DNA of 64,000 nucleotides from Strongylocentrotus droebachiensis (GCA_035222895.1 JAVYIG010001030.1:310001-374000); one strand, 5' to 3'. Shown: positions 34,829-48,969, counted from the first letter of the stretch. The notes: generated by a model from the letters alone, not told the origin. Program-made: numbers and translations.

Positions 34829-37159
34829 TTGAGCGTATTAAACAACTATGTCTCTCAAAGCAGTCATTATTACTATACTATATCATTCTCTTTATCACAA
34901 TATCTGATGATATCTCAGCATCCCATATCCGTCTTCGATATATAGTGATTCATAATTCTGTCTGTCATCATTATGGTGCATCACGAGCCATATTCGTCCA
35001 TTATATTGCTTGCCCATCATCCCCATGTCATACAAAGTGAGAAATGCTTCCTGTTCTTATTAGCACGTTTAATTCAATTTACCAGCCATCTTCCTCTGTT
35101 TGAGATATGAGGCATTTTTTCTTTTATCAAACATTGTTGTCAAACAATTCTGTTGGATTTTGAAGCTGGTTGCATGATCCTGGTGATGTGCGAATTGCAC
35201 CCTTGGTATTACTTGATTCCGTCTTGCCCAAAGGTGTAACAGACACTTTTGAAATGTTAAGAAGTTTTTGATATTGTTGCCAAACACTTGTGGTATAGTC
35301 TAAATTTCGCTGTATAATGTGTGAATTGAAACCCAACCATAAGCATCTATTAAATATACTTTGTCCCATACGGTAAAGCTTGAACCAGGCAATACATCAA
35401 ATAAAATGATATACGTTTCGTCAATTTATGTTAACAATTCTATAATACGGTTCGATACTACTCGGTAGCATAATATGGAACATACATTGGACTTGCCCAA
35501 GGACGAGGGCAATTCCAAGCTCAATAGCTCTCACCAATTCATAAATTAGCTCGACAGAGATCAGCCACGAGACAAATGGTAGAAAAACAAAATAAACATA
35601 GTGATGAAATTGCTTTGGATGATTTCCTTTCGATCCAAACGGATCTTCAAATCTTCGTCTGATCTCAACCATACATACGCGTGCATCACCAATGTGATTA
35701 AAGTCGTTCCGAATCACCATTTCCTTCTTTATAAGACGCTCATATCCTTATCAGGATGGGTAAGAGATTTCGAATTAGTCTCACCGCTCGTAGTTAGACA
35801 CCTCAACACATAATTCATAACGCGATCAGATATCTGAATTACTTTAAAAATAAATGTTTCCTTCAAATCAATTGATTTGTGTCTTTGGTTAAACATGTTG
35901 AGGACGTGTTAAGGTAAGGTTAATAATAATTTATGTCACTCCATTTTATTCGTTAGTGTCTACTGTATCTTTTGTATTTGTATACAAGAACCATGTAGAA
36001 ACAGTTACGGTATATAGGAATCTGACATTGCTATACACTGTGTTTAATTACGGTGCAGTGATCAGTTTAAAGATAAGACCACTTCTCTCAATAAAAATAA
36101 AACAACATTATACACATACAAGGAAATGTATTATTCTCATATTTGTTATATTATTTGTTCACAAAATCATTGATTTCTGGCCAAATTAAAGATTCTTTTT
36201 AGATTCTTTTTAAGGGCTGAGAAGTAAACTTTCAATGAAATTGACTAAACTATGAGACTTACACCAACATAATAGTTAATCTTTACGTTATATGCGATGT
36301 TGAACTTTACTTTAATCACATCTGAACCAGATTGGAAGGTATGGCAACTTGCAAACTTATTAATGAAAAGGATAGGCTGCGATAAAGGTCACGTAAAATA
36401 AATGTGAACGTGCATGAGAATGCACATATTGATATGAGTTATTTAAGTATACATGACCTGGAAAAGGCGATAAACACCATCCTACCTATATAATGAATCA
36501 AAATTTATGTAGGTCTATATTATAATACAAGGAAGAGTAATTACGGTGTTATGGTTCGGCATGCAACAGTCATAATCCGCTCACTGTGCAGTAAAAAGCC
36601 GAAAGTTGACACCATATACCTTTCTTCCTCTGTAACAAAATGAAAAAAATAGAGATAGGTAAATTGTCCTCATTGGGAGGAAATGTTCAAAGCTTGATTA
36701 ATTATTCTCATAGAAGGCTATAACTGAACCCATTCTAAGTGCAGTTTCAAGAGAAAATATGATATATTAAAGAAGAAATGCTATAATATTACTTTGATGA
36801 TTTGTAAAATTATGTCATGAACGAAAGTAGCCATCCAATTATACACTGAATATCCCCTGAATAATCGTAATCTGTGATCATACTTAAACTATCTCAAAGG
36901 GTATTATAGATGACCATTTTAATCAATATCCATAATCCTTTAGCTGATTTAATGATCTTGCTTATGATTTGTTACGTGATTTGGGATGCACTTGGAGGTA
37001 GAAAAGGACACTCCTCCTTTTTCTCGCTCCCTAAGGGGGTCTGTCGACCCACGATGTAGGTCTCAAATAATCACCCCATATTTCCTCACGTTAACCGATC
37101 AATTATTAGCAAGTATAGAGCTGAGCGGATCACTCGACACTCAGATAAAATCGCATCGT
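34829..37159. other. Anonymous AT-rich DNA
   Basis: No repeat, RNA gene or coding frame could be recognised. Confidence 0.5.
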
Positions 37160-37900
37160 ATCAAATCAAAATCGGGCGTGGGGCAACACCGATTATGCTC
37201 ATAATTGTGTACACTGTGGTAACAGCAGTGGCGTAAAGAGTGGTTCCTGAAATCGGGGGAGGGGGTGGAGGATGGGGGAAATACTCTTGCTAAATGAATG
37301 AAATGCAGATTAATAAGGCCATTGCTTGGGGTGGGAGGGGGTCATAGCTTCATGAAGAAAAAAAAATTTAGTTATGGGGCAACACCGATATATTATGCTC
37401 ATGATTGTGTACACTGTGGTAACATCAGTGGCGTAGAGAGTGGTTCCTGAAATTGGGAGTGGGAATGGGGGACCACTCTTGCTGGATGGATGAAAGGCAG
37501 ATTAATAAGGCCATTGATTGGGTTGGGAGGGAGGGGGGGGGGGTCATAGCTTCATATAAAACCAAAATCAGGCGTGGGGCAACACCGATATGCTTATAAT
37601 TGTGTACACTGTGGTAACGGCTGTGGCGTAGAGAGTGGTTCCTGAAACTGTGGGGTGGGGATTGGGACCACTCTTGCAGGATGGATAGAATGCAGATTAA
37701 TAAGGTTTTTGTTTGGGGTGGGAGGGGGTCATAGCTTCAAAATCAAAATCGGGCGTGGGGGCATTACCAATATAGTCATAATTGAGAACACAGTGGTGTG
37801 GTGTGGAGCTTTACAGTAAGAGGAAAGATGGGTACCGGTCTTACGCGATGGCTGAAAAGCGATTTGACAAGTTATTGATTATGCATGGGGAGGGTGTGTG
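37160..37900. repeat. Four tandem copies of a ~180-200-bp unit
   Basis: GGGGCAACACCGAT or its variant opens copies near 37181, 37377, 37577 and 37758. Each contains TGTGTACACTGTGGTAAC, CAGTGGCGTAGAGAGTGG, GATTAATAAGG and a G-rich block before TCATAGCTTCA. The fourth copy is the most decayed. Because CAGTGGCGTA resembles a hAT-like terminus, the unit may have started as amplification of a transposon end. Confidence 0.9.
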
Positions 37901-38027
37901 AAGGGTCGCAGCATCTTCTTTTTATGTTTTCCTTTCCCCTCCCTTTCCCACTCTCTTTTATCTCTCCCTTTTCGCCATTACATTTGGCACACTCGCCTTG
38001 TGCCCCCTCCCCGTAGCTACACCACCG
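37226..38027. mobile_element. Possible hAT-like element containing the tandem array
   Basis: CAGTGGCGTA at 37226 and the right edge, reverse-complemented CGGTGGTGTA (ending 38027), match at 8 of 10. GTAGCTAC just inside the right edge is a common hAT-like subterminal motif. No target duplication was found, so the boundaries are tentative. Confidence 0.35.
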
Positions 38028-39245
38028 GATGAAGTTAAAGTCTCTAAATTATTATTTGATTTCAAAGCAATTTGATCATTTTCAACCCTCTAAGGTTTGG
38101 TTTGTCTGGGCTGATAACAACCCTCAAGGATACTCTATTTAGCCATAAGGGAAATGTTTAAATGAGAACAAAAATTACCGAAGTTTATTAAGCGTTGACG
38201 TTTTCTTACCAAAGAGGGAGAAAAAACATAATGGAGAAACTCAAGAGGAATCTTATTTTGTGACGTAACGTGGAGACTAATGATTGTACCTGGTTGCTTG
38301 GGAGCAAAGATGTTATGCTAACAATTATGTATCATTTTAATAGCATCTGTGAAATTTTCGAACCAACATGTAGATAACAGACCAACTTGATCTCTTGATG
38401 ATTTTAGCGATGAGGAACAGTTCTCTCCTCTACAAAAGGTAAAAGGATGTGACCAATTCTACTCGTTCTTATCAAGGGAGTAATTTGATCATCAACTTGT
38501 GTTTAGCCTGCATTCGCGCTTAAAACACGACATAGAAGATTGCTCTTCGTCTTACATCCAAACTAGGTTTCCTTTGTTCGAGCCAACCTACGGGCTTGAA
38601 ACTGGATCAAACGGTTTTTGTACTTTGGTGTTATTCTGGCCCATTTAGGGGCGGCATTCTCAGGGAATTAGAAACTCTAGCGGGACGCGTACAGGAGATA
38701 GAAAGTGGGACAGGATTGGCCGCAGTGTAAATCTTACTTACCCGCGCTGAACATTAGGCGCATTCTCGCAGCGAATGGGTAACTTTATCTGGACATGCAC
38801 AATGACCGTCGACTTGAAAATGGGACAGCTATTTTACCCTTGGGTTTTTCTGCTTCCTTCTGCATCGGTTTCTCGCCTCCACGCCAGTCAAAAAAAAAGA
38901 CGGCAAATATAGAAAGAGACAGAGAATAAACAGCCTGAGCAAATGTAATGTGTTTTCTCTGCTGTAATGTGTGTCACCGATTACACAATTACCACGGGAA
39001 TGTGCCGATTTCACCCTCTTTTGCTTCATTTCTTTCTCTCTTCATCTCGCTCTCCCTTTCTTTCTCCCTGCATCCCCTTTATCCCTTCTGCTATGTCTTC
39101 TTATTTCTCTTTAAAAAGATGTTTTTCCTTCTGTACATGGGTGCCTTTACATTACGGTCGTGATCATATGGTGGGAGTTGCCATTCCTTTGTCTAATTCC
39201 ATGCACTTTACGCCTGGATGTTTTGGACTGGAGTGTAAACGGTCT
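38028..39245. other. Anonymous DNA
   Basis: Nothing recognised. Open frames near 38829-39163 are composition-driven. Confidence 0.45.
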
Positions 39246-39249
39246 CACA

Positions 39250-39250
<1 letters not shown>

Positions 39251-39281
<31 letters not shown>

Positions 39282-39298
39282 TCTCCCTCTCTCCTCCG
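39251..39298. repeat. (CT)n tract
   Basis: About twelve CT units followed by CTTT/CCCT steps. Confidence 0.95.
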
Positions 39299-39584
39299 GC
39301 TTTCTTTTCTTCCTCTTCATATTTTGTTCAGATTTATACCAAATGCGATCATAATTATTGTCCAATCATCGTTTTTAAATGACTGGCTTGCGGCGTCTCA
39401 TTATTTAGGAGACGATCAGTCCATTGTTTTCTGCTAGGTTCAAGAATGTTATGGGTCATTCGATTGTTGATGTCTTCATAAATTACTATCGACAAGAGAA
39501 AGTAGGGAAGGTATTCGGCTGGAATCGTTTGCATTTTATGTCTAAAGTATAGAGAAATAAAATAAACGAAAAAAATAGGCGAAA

Positions 39585-40035
39585 TATTTGATTACCGGTT
39601 TTATTGGGTGATTTGAACAAGGAGGTAGTCAATCATTTCAATAATCTAGTTTAGGTGGGAGTGTTTGAAAAGTTTTATGTTCTCAATATAGGCCTACGTT
39701 TCGTAGAGTTACTGTGCTATAAATACCAATGCAATGTTTAAATATTTGATTACCTGTTTTATTGGGTGGTTTGACAAAGGAGGTAGTCAATCATTTCAAT
39801 AATAATTTTAGGTGGGAGTGTTTGAAAAGTTTTATGTTCTAAATATAGGCCTACGTTTCGTAGAAATACCAATGCAATGTTTAAATATTTTATTACCGGT
39901 TTTATTGGGTGGTTTAACAAAGGAGGTAGTCAATCATTTTAATAATCATTTTAAGTGGGAGTTTTTACAAGTTTTATGTTCTCAATATAGGCCTACGTTT
40001 CGTAGACTTACTGTGCTATAAATACAAATGCAATT
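39585..40035. repeat. Three tandem copies of a ~145-158-bp unit
   Basis: ATTACCGGTTTTATTGGGTG or variant lies at 39591, 39749 and 39892. Each copy carries GGAGGTAGTCAATCATTT, GTTTTATGTTCT and ATATAGGCCTACGTTTCGTA. The middle copy lacks about 15 bp near its end (the segment TTACTGTGCTATAA). Copies are over 90% alike by eye. Confidence 0.95.
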
Positions 40036-43000
40036 GTTATCCCAGTGGTATGCTCTCATCCATAAAGTCAAGTGTTTCGTCTGTTTGGAGCCAGAAGGGC
40101 ATTAAAGGCACACTGTCCTACTTGTAGCTACTTGCTCCCTCTATATAGAAAACTTCCCAAATCGGTGCCTGTTGGTCCCCCATGATCCTCTTTTTCTTAT
40201 GTTAAATGAGAGCTGAGTTAATGAGATAGCCACCTGTCACAGTGACCTTGTTGGCTCGCTGTGTTGTCTAATCCCTTCTAGCTGCAGTAGTAACGCCTAC
40301 CTTTAAGTCAAAATACTTAAACACATAAATACCTGTTCTATATGTTAAAGTGTAGGAATAAAAACCGCATCGTTTATTTCTTTAAAATCAATGATGCAGC
40401 CTACGTCCTTCACAAACTTAGTCTTACAAAAGCCATATACAAAACACCAGAAAAGCGATTAAAGCCGCAGTCTCATACATGCAGATAATAACCTCAATTA
40501 CACGTGAATAAGTATAAGTAGATGTCATACAAGAACAGTAACTTTCAAAAGAACGATTTTGTCAAAGAAGGATTGACTCGTAAAGCCAAAGTTCGGGTTT
40601 ATTGGATAAAGTAGGATTAGGATAACGGAGACAAAAATCTTCTTCCAGTCTTCTTAAGAACACCATACAAGAACTTAGGCCACCTTCCACCTTTGCATAG
40701 TTCTATAACATTGTTGATGACAAAAGTTATTATTTAGATTTTTACAAATTCTGTATGATTTTCCACATTATGCATGTAATTAAAAAAAAAATAGTTAGAT
40801 AACCAGTGAGATACAATGTGGATTTTATGCGAAATAATGAGATGGAAATGGAACATTAACGAAGTAAACAAGACTCCTTTTGTGTTAAAGGAATCAATGT
40901 GAATTATGTAATCGCAGTATGAAATATGACGTTTACATTGAGTTTTGGTATTCTGGGAAAATATTTTTTTAAGAAGAAAGCGAATTAAACTGAATGTTTA
41001 AGAATCTGTGCCAGGCCAGAAAATACAGAAATGAAGGAAAATATATAAAAGACAGCATTTCTGAAGACGCGTTCCCATATTGTTGATGTTTTCTAGTAAA
41101 TTTGATTGCATGAAATTTTCATGTTTGTTTTTATTTCAAAATCCCAAAGAATGTATCTGCTGTATGAAGAAGAAAAAAAATATCAAGAAAATACAAATGC
41201 TCCCAGAGCTCAAGATTAACTTTAATTTTAAGTTCCAGATGTTTTTTAGACACGGGTTTGTCTGCAAAATTTAGGTTTTTATTTTGTTGGTCCAGTCAAC
41301 CCATCTATAATGAAATATAGATCAGAATTGATTTTAAACGGTTTCTCCAGAAAATGCAGATTATATTCTAACGGCACAAGATTAAATTTAATGGTAATCT
41401 CAGGAGTCCGAGGTTTACCCCACTTAAACGGAAAACATCCCATTCCTCACACCCGCCATCCGCAAAACTTCACCCCAAACACTTTTCAGCCCATCAACCT
41501 CACACAGCATTCAATACACGGACTGAATGTATCAATATCAGGCCTGTATATCAGTTGTCCGCTCCCGATACACCAATTTGTAGCATTTTCCCACATGTGC
41601 ATACTTTGGCTGCCAAGTCTAACTTGTCTAAGTGGCTCTAGAAGGGTTGGTACAGGGGCGAGTCCGGAACATTTTTAAGTTTAGGGATGGGGGTGTCAGA
41701 GCGAATTCGTTGAAAGGTTTGACTACAATTAATAATGGTAATAATGTAATATTCCTTGTCCGTCTAAATCTGGCGGAAAGATGGAAATTGTCTTCAGATT
41801 TCTATAGCTACGTTGAGCAATATGTGCACATCCAAAAAGGTTGCCAAAGGTGCCTACAACGAATTACCCTGGTTTTACCCATGCAAGCATCCTGTATGTA
41901 AAGACGCTGACTTCATTCAACGAATTTCTTCCTCCCATGCAATGATCCATTTACTACCCTTGGGTAGAGAGTGGCAATCGTAGACTTGTCTTGCCAAAAG
42001 ATATTGCCGTCTCGGCTTTAGGGCTCAAGTGTTGACACATTTGGTCCACAATCCGGTAAATAAACCATTATTCTAGACCCTTACACCTCTACATTTTCCC
42101 ATAATTATTGTTGAAAATTTACAAGAATGGAAGAAATATTTTAATTATTTAATTTTTAATTTTGCCGACACGGAGTAGAAAAGGGTAACTCCTTAAAAAA
42201 AATCTACCATATAGCATTGACTGAATGTCTAAGATTTTGTGAGGGCTGAGGGATTGTCTCCCACAACCCCCTCACGACGCCCATTGATTGGTAATGACTT
42301 TGATGGTAGATTGAGTCTGTTTGTGACCCATTGGAGACACACTGAGACACCAGATGAACGCAACAGCTGATGCTCATAGTACAGTCTTCGGGAAACAGGA
42401 ATGGGTATACTGTGCATGTACTGGCCTCTATATGTCATCAATGGAGCATAAAGATTAAATCTCTTCATATTTACTTTAAATTGACGACTATTGAATGAAG
42501 ATTGTAATCATTATTTGTAATGACGTCACCAAATTCTAGGTAAATAGAACAAAAGATTTCGGATGGACAGGTAAGAGATGGCAAAGATAAACCCACACAA
42601 AAATAGGTATATTATGATTTTTTTTTTTTTGAATGAATAAATTTGGCGTGAAATTTATTTTACTCCAAATTTATTCAACATTTTGCAATCAGACTTTGAA
42701 TACGAAAGGGATAATTTTGTTCATACAAAATAAATTGAATTAAATATCATTTGACAATGTGTAATATACATGTACATCAGTTGATTCTATGCCAAGAATT
42801 CTGTTTTCACCGTTTGATAAAGAAGGTGTACGTTAACTTACATTTCTTTTATATTAAAAAGTAATAAAATAGTCCCTTTCATGTATGGATAAAGCAGAAA
42901 ACTGTAGGCAAGAAATGCACTGAAATATTTCAAGGCTTCTAGAGCGACTTAAGTGACAGGTAAGAGTACTGTTGTATAACTTGATAAACAAAATATGATA

Positions 43001-45260
43001 TTTCATACAGGTTAATAACCCTCCACCAGTTATATGATACAATTCTGTTACAGAGATGATGGTAGTCCTATATTTTTACGATGTCTAGGTAATGTAATAT
43101 AAATGTGCGGTGTGGTTATTCGTACAGTAATGCCCTTCCAGTCGATAACTGAAAAAGTTGCCTTTTCTAGGAAATCATCAAATTGATATCGTATTTTCTA
43201 TTCGATCTTCGATTCATAATAGGAATCATTTACGATTACACTCCCTCACATTTTTATTATTAACTGTAATTTTACATATACAAATTGGTTGGCATTGTCC
43301 TCGTGACTGAGTATCCAGGAGCCCGCGGAGGGTGGAGGGTGGGGGGTGGGGGGGGGGGGGGGGCTGGGTGAGGGGAGGGCTTGTAACTACAACTCTGTGA
43401 AGGCATGCTCTGTTGCGTTACTGACTCGGGTGTAATTGAATTTTTGACAGGTCTACAAAAGCATGCATGTATAGCTGAAATTGAATGGTTCTAGATCAAA
43501 TATCTAATATGCAGGCAATATTTTATGCTCACATTGATTTTAGATTTTTGAAAAGAAAACAAATTCACCATCACGGAGCTGGCGTCATTATGACTATCGC
43601 GTTACGTTTTTTTGTGTGGGTATAATCCCGTGAACATTCGCAGTGAAGATAGACAGTGAAATTGTACATGACCACGAAGCAAACATGACGACGAGAAGGG
43701 ATGAAAGAGGAAAAGTATGATCCCGCTGCATGAATGGACGAGATCAAACCACTATACAGTTAGTTACCAGTGACATGTTCTCCATTTACCACCAGACCAG
43801 AAAGTCAATAAGTGGTGTCCGTTCATGGCGACCGCTGCTATATTGGTATGCTACTGATAACTTAGGTCTTAGCATAATGATGAAGAGGGATGGATGGATC
43901 ACTTCAGATGAACAAGAAGAGGTGTAGAAATGGAGAGAGAATTTTTTATCGAATGAAATAATTTACATGTAATTATTGATAATATTCTGGTATTATATAG
44001 CGCCGGGTACATCTACGATGCCTTTAGCCGAGGTGGGGTTATTTTAGTAGAGTGTGGAAATCCACACCCAAAAAAATCTTTTTAAATCAGGTGGTTTTAA
44101 ATGGAACTAAGAGAAGAGGTTTATGCAACAAAGACTTGTTGGAATCAAAATGTTTATATAATGTAGGAGCGGATTGATAATCTTTAGCGCAAGGTAAAAT
44201 AAACAATAGTTTTAACCGATATTCAAGATGTGGAGAACAATAGTGATCCAAAATGACATCACACTTAAAGCTCAAGAAAAGAAAGGAAGAAGATTTAGCA
44301 GAGAAGTAATGTCGACTGAAATCTATCTTATCACACTTTATCCCCTCCAGACGGAGTGCGACTCTCCCTCGAAATGTCATATCCAGCGTGCACTTAGTAA
44401 ATCTAGGTTAGATATAAAACTGTTGCTATCCTCCATGTTCTCTGCTTCACGTGCCAGAAAGGTTACAGCTGTATGGGGGTATAATGGGGAGCCCTCCCAC
44501 TCGCAAGGGGGCGAATCGTTGCTCCTTTCACTTAAACGTCAAATCTAGACAATTGACCCGATAAAATAGGCGGCACATCTTCTTATCGTGGTCTAAATCT
44601 GTTGCTTTTATCCTCAACCCGTGTTTTGGGGGTACGTCCATTTGAAAGGTTAGAGGATGATTTTTTTCGTTCGTCCGACAGAAAAGAAACGACATTGTTT
44701 CTTGACCTTGTAAAATTTAAGAAACTAAGATGAACTTTTTTAAGCGGCAATGATGTAATCTGTTTATTTGGGGTACACTTATACAAGATTTCTGATGAAA
44801 TTTTCATTTGGCAAAATGGAAATTAAGCGACATCATTTCTTATTTTACAGATATCATTGATATTATGGCGTTATAACATTCGGTTTTTTATGATTACGTG
44901 AGAATCTATTTTCCTTCAGTACCAGAAAAAGAAGGTGATTACTTTTAAGATATGGCGGGTTCACAGCAACCAAAGGCGCCATATTTTAGACTACCCAGAT
45001 ATATTTGAATTTCGTTTAAAAATAGACTGCCACCCCCCCCCCCTCCACCCTTACACACAATCCTAGCTCTGCCATGACACAAACGAGGACATCTTTTCCT
45101 CCAAAAGTGCATGTCGCATCCTTCGTATTTTTATCCTCATCTATATACAAAAAGGCCAATTGACAACCATCTGATTTCGTAGACGTACGAATTATACATT
45201 CGGATTATACGCCTCCACGGTCGTCAGCCGGTGTCCCGTACTCTCAGGGCTCTGTTTAAG
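40036..45260. other. Anonymous DNA with a G-rich tract
   Basis: No gene or transposon recognised. G-rich DNA, GGTGGAGGGTGGGGGG then G17, lies at about 43328-43380, and a C-rich tract lies near 45030. CAGGGGCGAGTCCGG at 41652 resembles the left end of the 22509 element, but no matching right end was found. Confidence 0.5.
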
Positions 45261-45267
45261 AAGAGAG

Positions 45268-45323
45268 GAGGAGAGAGAGAGAGAGAGAGGAAGAGAGAGA
45301 GAGGGAGAGACAGAGAGAAAGAG

Positions 45324-45366
<43 letters not shown>
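45268..45366. repeat. (GA)n microsatellite
   Basis: Mostly pure GA dinucleotides with a few GGGA or CAGA interruptions. Confidence 0.95.
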
Positions 45367-45368
<2 letters not shown>

Positions 45369-45370
45369 GG

Positions 45371-45620
45371 AGAGGGGGACAGCCAGACACTAATTTTTGT
45401 ATGTGATGTTATCCTTTATCTTATGAATCATTAGATCCAAGACTAGATATTACGCTAAATTTATGTAAAATAGGGCTTATTAATGTAAGAGAGGGAGAGA
45501 GTCAGTCACTTCTTTTGTCTGTAATGTTTTCTTTTATCTTATGAATTATTAAATCCAAGACTAGATATCCCGCTAAATTTATGTAAAATAGGGCTTATTT
45601 ATGTAAAATAGTGCTTATTA
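45371..45620. repeat. Two tandem copies of a ~118-bp unit plus a partial third
   Basis: CCAAGACTAGATAT recurs 118 bp apart (45436 and 45554), each followed by GCTAAATTTATGTAAAATAG. ATGTAAAATAGTGCTTATTA at 45601 starts a third partial copy. The GAGAGGG at unit starts suggests the neighbouring GA tract was copied with it. Confidence 0.9.
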
Positions 45621-46146
45621 TAGGCAATCTTTACAGTTGGTTGCAATTTCCTTCAAAGTGATTAGTTAACCATAAACTTGGATTACACATGATTACGCAT
45701 TACATTCAGCCTTTTTATTTTATTATCTCTTTCCTGATCTTCTTTTTTTCCTTTTTTTAGGTGGTGGTATTAACAAGTCAATACCCTCGTATTTATATAT
45801 ATTGATGATGTTATCTCGAAATTGTCGTCGAGATGATGTTGGATATAGTCGTTTCATGATGTTCTTACAAAAAGCAACAAATACACTAGTTCCTAATGCC
45901 GTTTTGTTCCATTATATATACCTTCACATGAGTGCGTTTTACACTCCTCATTACGCATAACATTATTATCATTATTACCTTTCCCGAGCTGATAATAAAT
46001 GGGAAAAGTGGGGGAACCTGTACTTGTAATCACATCAGTATTCTTTGTGGGCATGTACCATCAATGAGATTAGAGCAAGGCTCGATACTGTCTCGGTAGG
46101 ATTATAATCGCATTGTATAAAGTAAGGTTTGAAAACGTTATTATTG

Positions 46147-46150
<4 letters not shown>

Positions 46151-46182
<32 letters not shown>
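46151..46182. repeat. (GA)n microsatellite
   Basis: About sixteen pure GA dinucleotides. Confidence 0.95.
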
Positions 46183-46186
<4 letters not shown>

Positions 46187-46327
46187 ACGTCGCGGTATGA
46201 TGCACAGTTAACTATGATTAAATTATTATATGTATTGTAATTCAACTGAACAATTCTTTGAGCTTGAAACTTTGTCAAAGGCATGGGCAATCTTTGTCCC
46301 TCGTGGTATATTCACAAGAACACTGGA

Positions 46328-46560
46328 GGGTGAAGACTAAGGTGTTAAAGACTAAGTGATGAAGGTTAAGGTGCAGAAGACAAAGGTGTTGACGACTAAG
46401 GAGTTGAATGCTAAGGTGTTGAAGACTAAAATATTAAAGTGTACGGTTTTAACATTAAGTTGTTAAAGACTAGGGTGTCGAAGGCTAAAGTTTTTACGAC
46501 TTAAGTATTAAAGACTAATGTGTTTCGGAAGGCATTGAGGACTAAGGTGTTAAGACTATG
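46328..46560. repeat. 18-bp minisatellite, GACTAAGGTGTTGAA type
   Basis: About a dozen copies of GACTAAGGTGTT(G/A)AAG run head to tail, with periods of 15-18 bp and point changes. It would be in frame at 18 bp, but stop codons (TAA) recur, so it is not coding. Confidence 0.9.
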
Positions 46561-48190
46561 ATTATACACATGTTGAAATTTGTTGGCCTTCCCTTTTCTT
46601 CATGGTGTTATAAATGGCACTATCGTTATTCTAATGAAACCTCACAATATGGAGAAAATTATTCACTTGGAACACTTCAAATAAGAATTCATATAGACCT
46701 AGAGTTGTTTTTATATATTCCATATTCGACTAACTATTTAAAAAAGTATATATACACATATCAAAATAATATCAGAATATTCTATAATTCATATGGAGTA
46801 TTCATAATCGGTTAGAAGCAATTTTGAAAAATAGATTCGGAAAAAATAGGAATATGATATTTAAAAAATGTTTGAGGACAGCAACCGCAATCTGATTTGA
46901 TGATTTTGACCCATATATTATGGCAAGGAAAGGACCGTTGGGATTGTCGGCCACTAAACGGTTTGAAGACGTGACTGAACTTACAACTTCGCGGGAAAAT
47001 GTGATCCTTTAATGCGCAAAAATTGTTTCGCCTCCTGTATCGATATCACAGTCTAGCTTTCTTTATTCACACTATGACACATACAAAAATGAATTGTCAT
47101 AATTCACACGGTTGATTGCATGCATCTTCTGATCTTTAAGTCAAGAAAGAAAGCGACACATTCTTGACAAGCGTAAATCAATGCTCCCTATCTGAGACGC
47201 CGTTGTTGAATTATCAACAAATGATTTAGTCATTTTTAGTCGCTGCATGTCGAGGCGATCTCAATGTACTCATTCATTCGTATACCCATAAGCATAATGA
47301 GTGGAGACGCCTTGCCAAGATATGCCAGCGAAATCAAATTCCAAATTTCCCAAGCGAGTAGAAATGTTTGCCGTAATATAGCCGCATGTCTTCGCTAATG
47401 TTTGATTTGGATATAGGCGACGTCTCATCTTATACACTTGATTTTTATTGGATTGTCGAGATCTGATATTCAGTTTCTTGCTCAGCAACTTTAGCGGAAT
47501 ATTACTTTTCCATCAAAAGTCGTAATTCTCTTCAAAAAGCCCGTAATATGATCGTTATATAAAGAAAATAAAACGTCACTTCTTTTCGCCTTCAGTGTTT
47601 GTTTTTTATGATACAGAATAATGGGCTATCATTTTGTCAGCTTTCTTGATGGGAATTCTGTGAAGATGTTCCAACTTTTCATAACTTTATTCTTCCATTT
47701 ATTTAGTTATCTTGTTTTACTACCATTTCACTTCTCTCTCTGTGATGTCAACAAAGGGTTAGTTATGATAACATTCTACATTGAAGGTATATGATATTAA
47801 ATCTATATGCTCTTAAAAATAACATATTTCAAGTGTTGATTACTTATACTGTTCCAAAGGTCAAGTTACAGTTCAACAGCACAAAGCCCGTAGCAGTGCA
47901 ATAAAGAAGAAACCTATGTAGACATTCTTACACCTGTCTTATTCTTATCTCATACAAACTTTGTGAACTTACTGTTTCGCGATCATTTCGTTTCATGTAA
48001 CGTAGCACTTGGAAAAACAATATCACACCATTGTATAGACTATCTGTGTCTTTAAACTTGAGTGAATTTTACTAATTCATGCTGTCATCATAGCACATTT
48101 TATAAGGAATACTCCTTTCATAGTATGATTGCAGGGCCATCAGGGAAAATAGTATTAATCCTGATGAGGATGCCCTGGGTAAGCCAGGCA
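46561..48190. other. Anonymous DNA
   Basis: No feature recognised. Confidence 0.5.

Positions 48191-48224
<34 letters not shown>
48191..48224. repeat. (ATT)n microsatellite
   Basis: Eleven pure ATT units, followed by shorter ATTATT blocks to 48252. Confidence 0.95.
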
Positions 48225-48969
48225 TAGATAATTATTATATTATTATTATTTATCCAGTTAGGCTTATTGATATCGTATGTGAATTGCAGTGCAATGAAAG
48301 GGTTAAATGCCCCTTACCACCCCCAAGCACCGCCACCCTTTCGTCCAGTTCTGCGCGCCTCCAACTTCAAGGTTGACGCGATCAAGTTGAAAAAGGTTTC
48401 AATAAAGCAAGGCAAAACGAAGCGAAGACAAGGAGAAATGTGAATTGACAGAAATAGGGGAAATCTGATGAATGCCACAATAGCGGTACATCTTCCCCGG
48501 AATATAATGGATGCAGACGTTCTAAAAATGAAGCAAGCGAGCGAGTGCCCCTTCCTGCGAGGAGCATATATATAGCGAGCCTTTTTTTTTCTTTCCTCCA
48601 AAGAATGCATTTCTTGGATTTGATAAAGATCTAGAGATGTTTTTTCGATGACTCATTTTTATTTCATCCCTTACTTTTATTGTCCATGTCTAGCGTGTTT
48701 GAACGAAAAATGGGAATGTCATTGTATGTCTGGACGTATACAAACAACAAAGAACCTTTCTTAGAATAAAATTATACCGAACGCCAGAGAAGACTTTGTG
48801 TATTATGGACAAAGCTAAGTGGAAATAATGTTTGCTTTATTATCCGTGTTCTAGCAGAATCGTGCGTTACACTTTTGCCTGTTTTCATCAATGCATTGTA
48901 ATTATTCGGTTGAGAAAAACATTTATGGTCCTTCATTCTAACCCATTTAATGTAATGAATGTGTAACTT

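Noticed and set aside
41652..41980. Another copy of the 22509 MITE
   Set aside because: CAGGGGCGAGTCCGG resembles the left end only. No right terminus or internal similarity was found.
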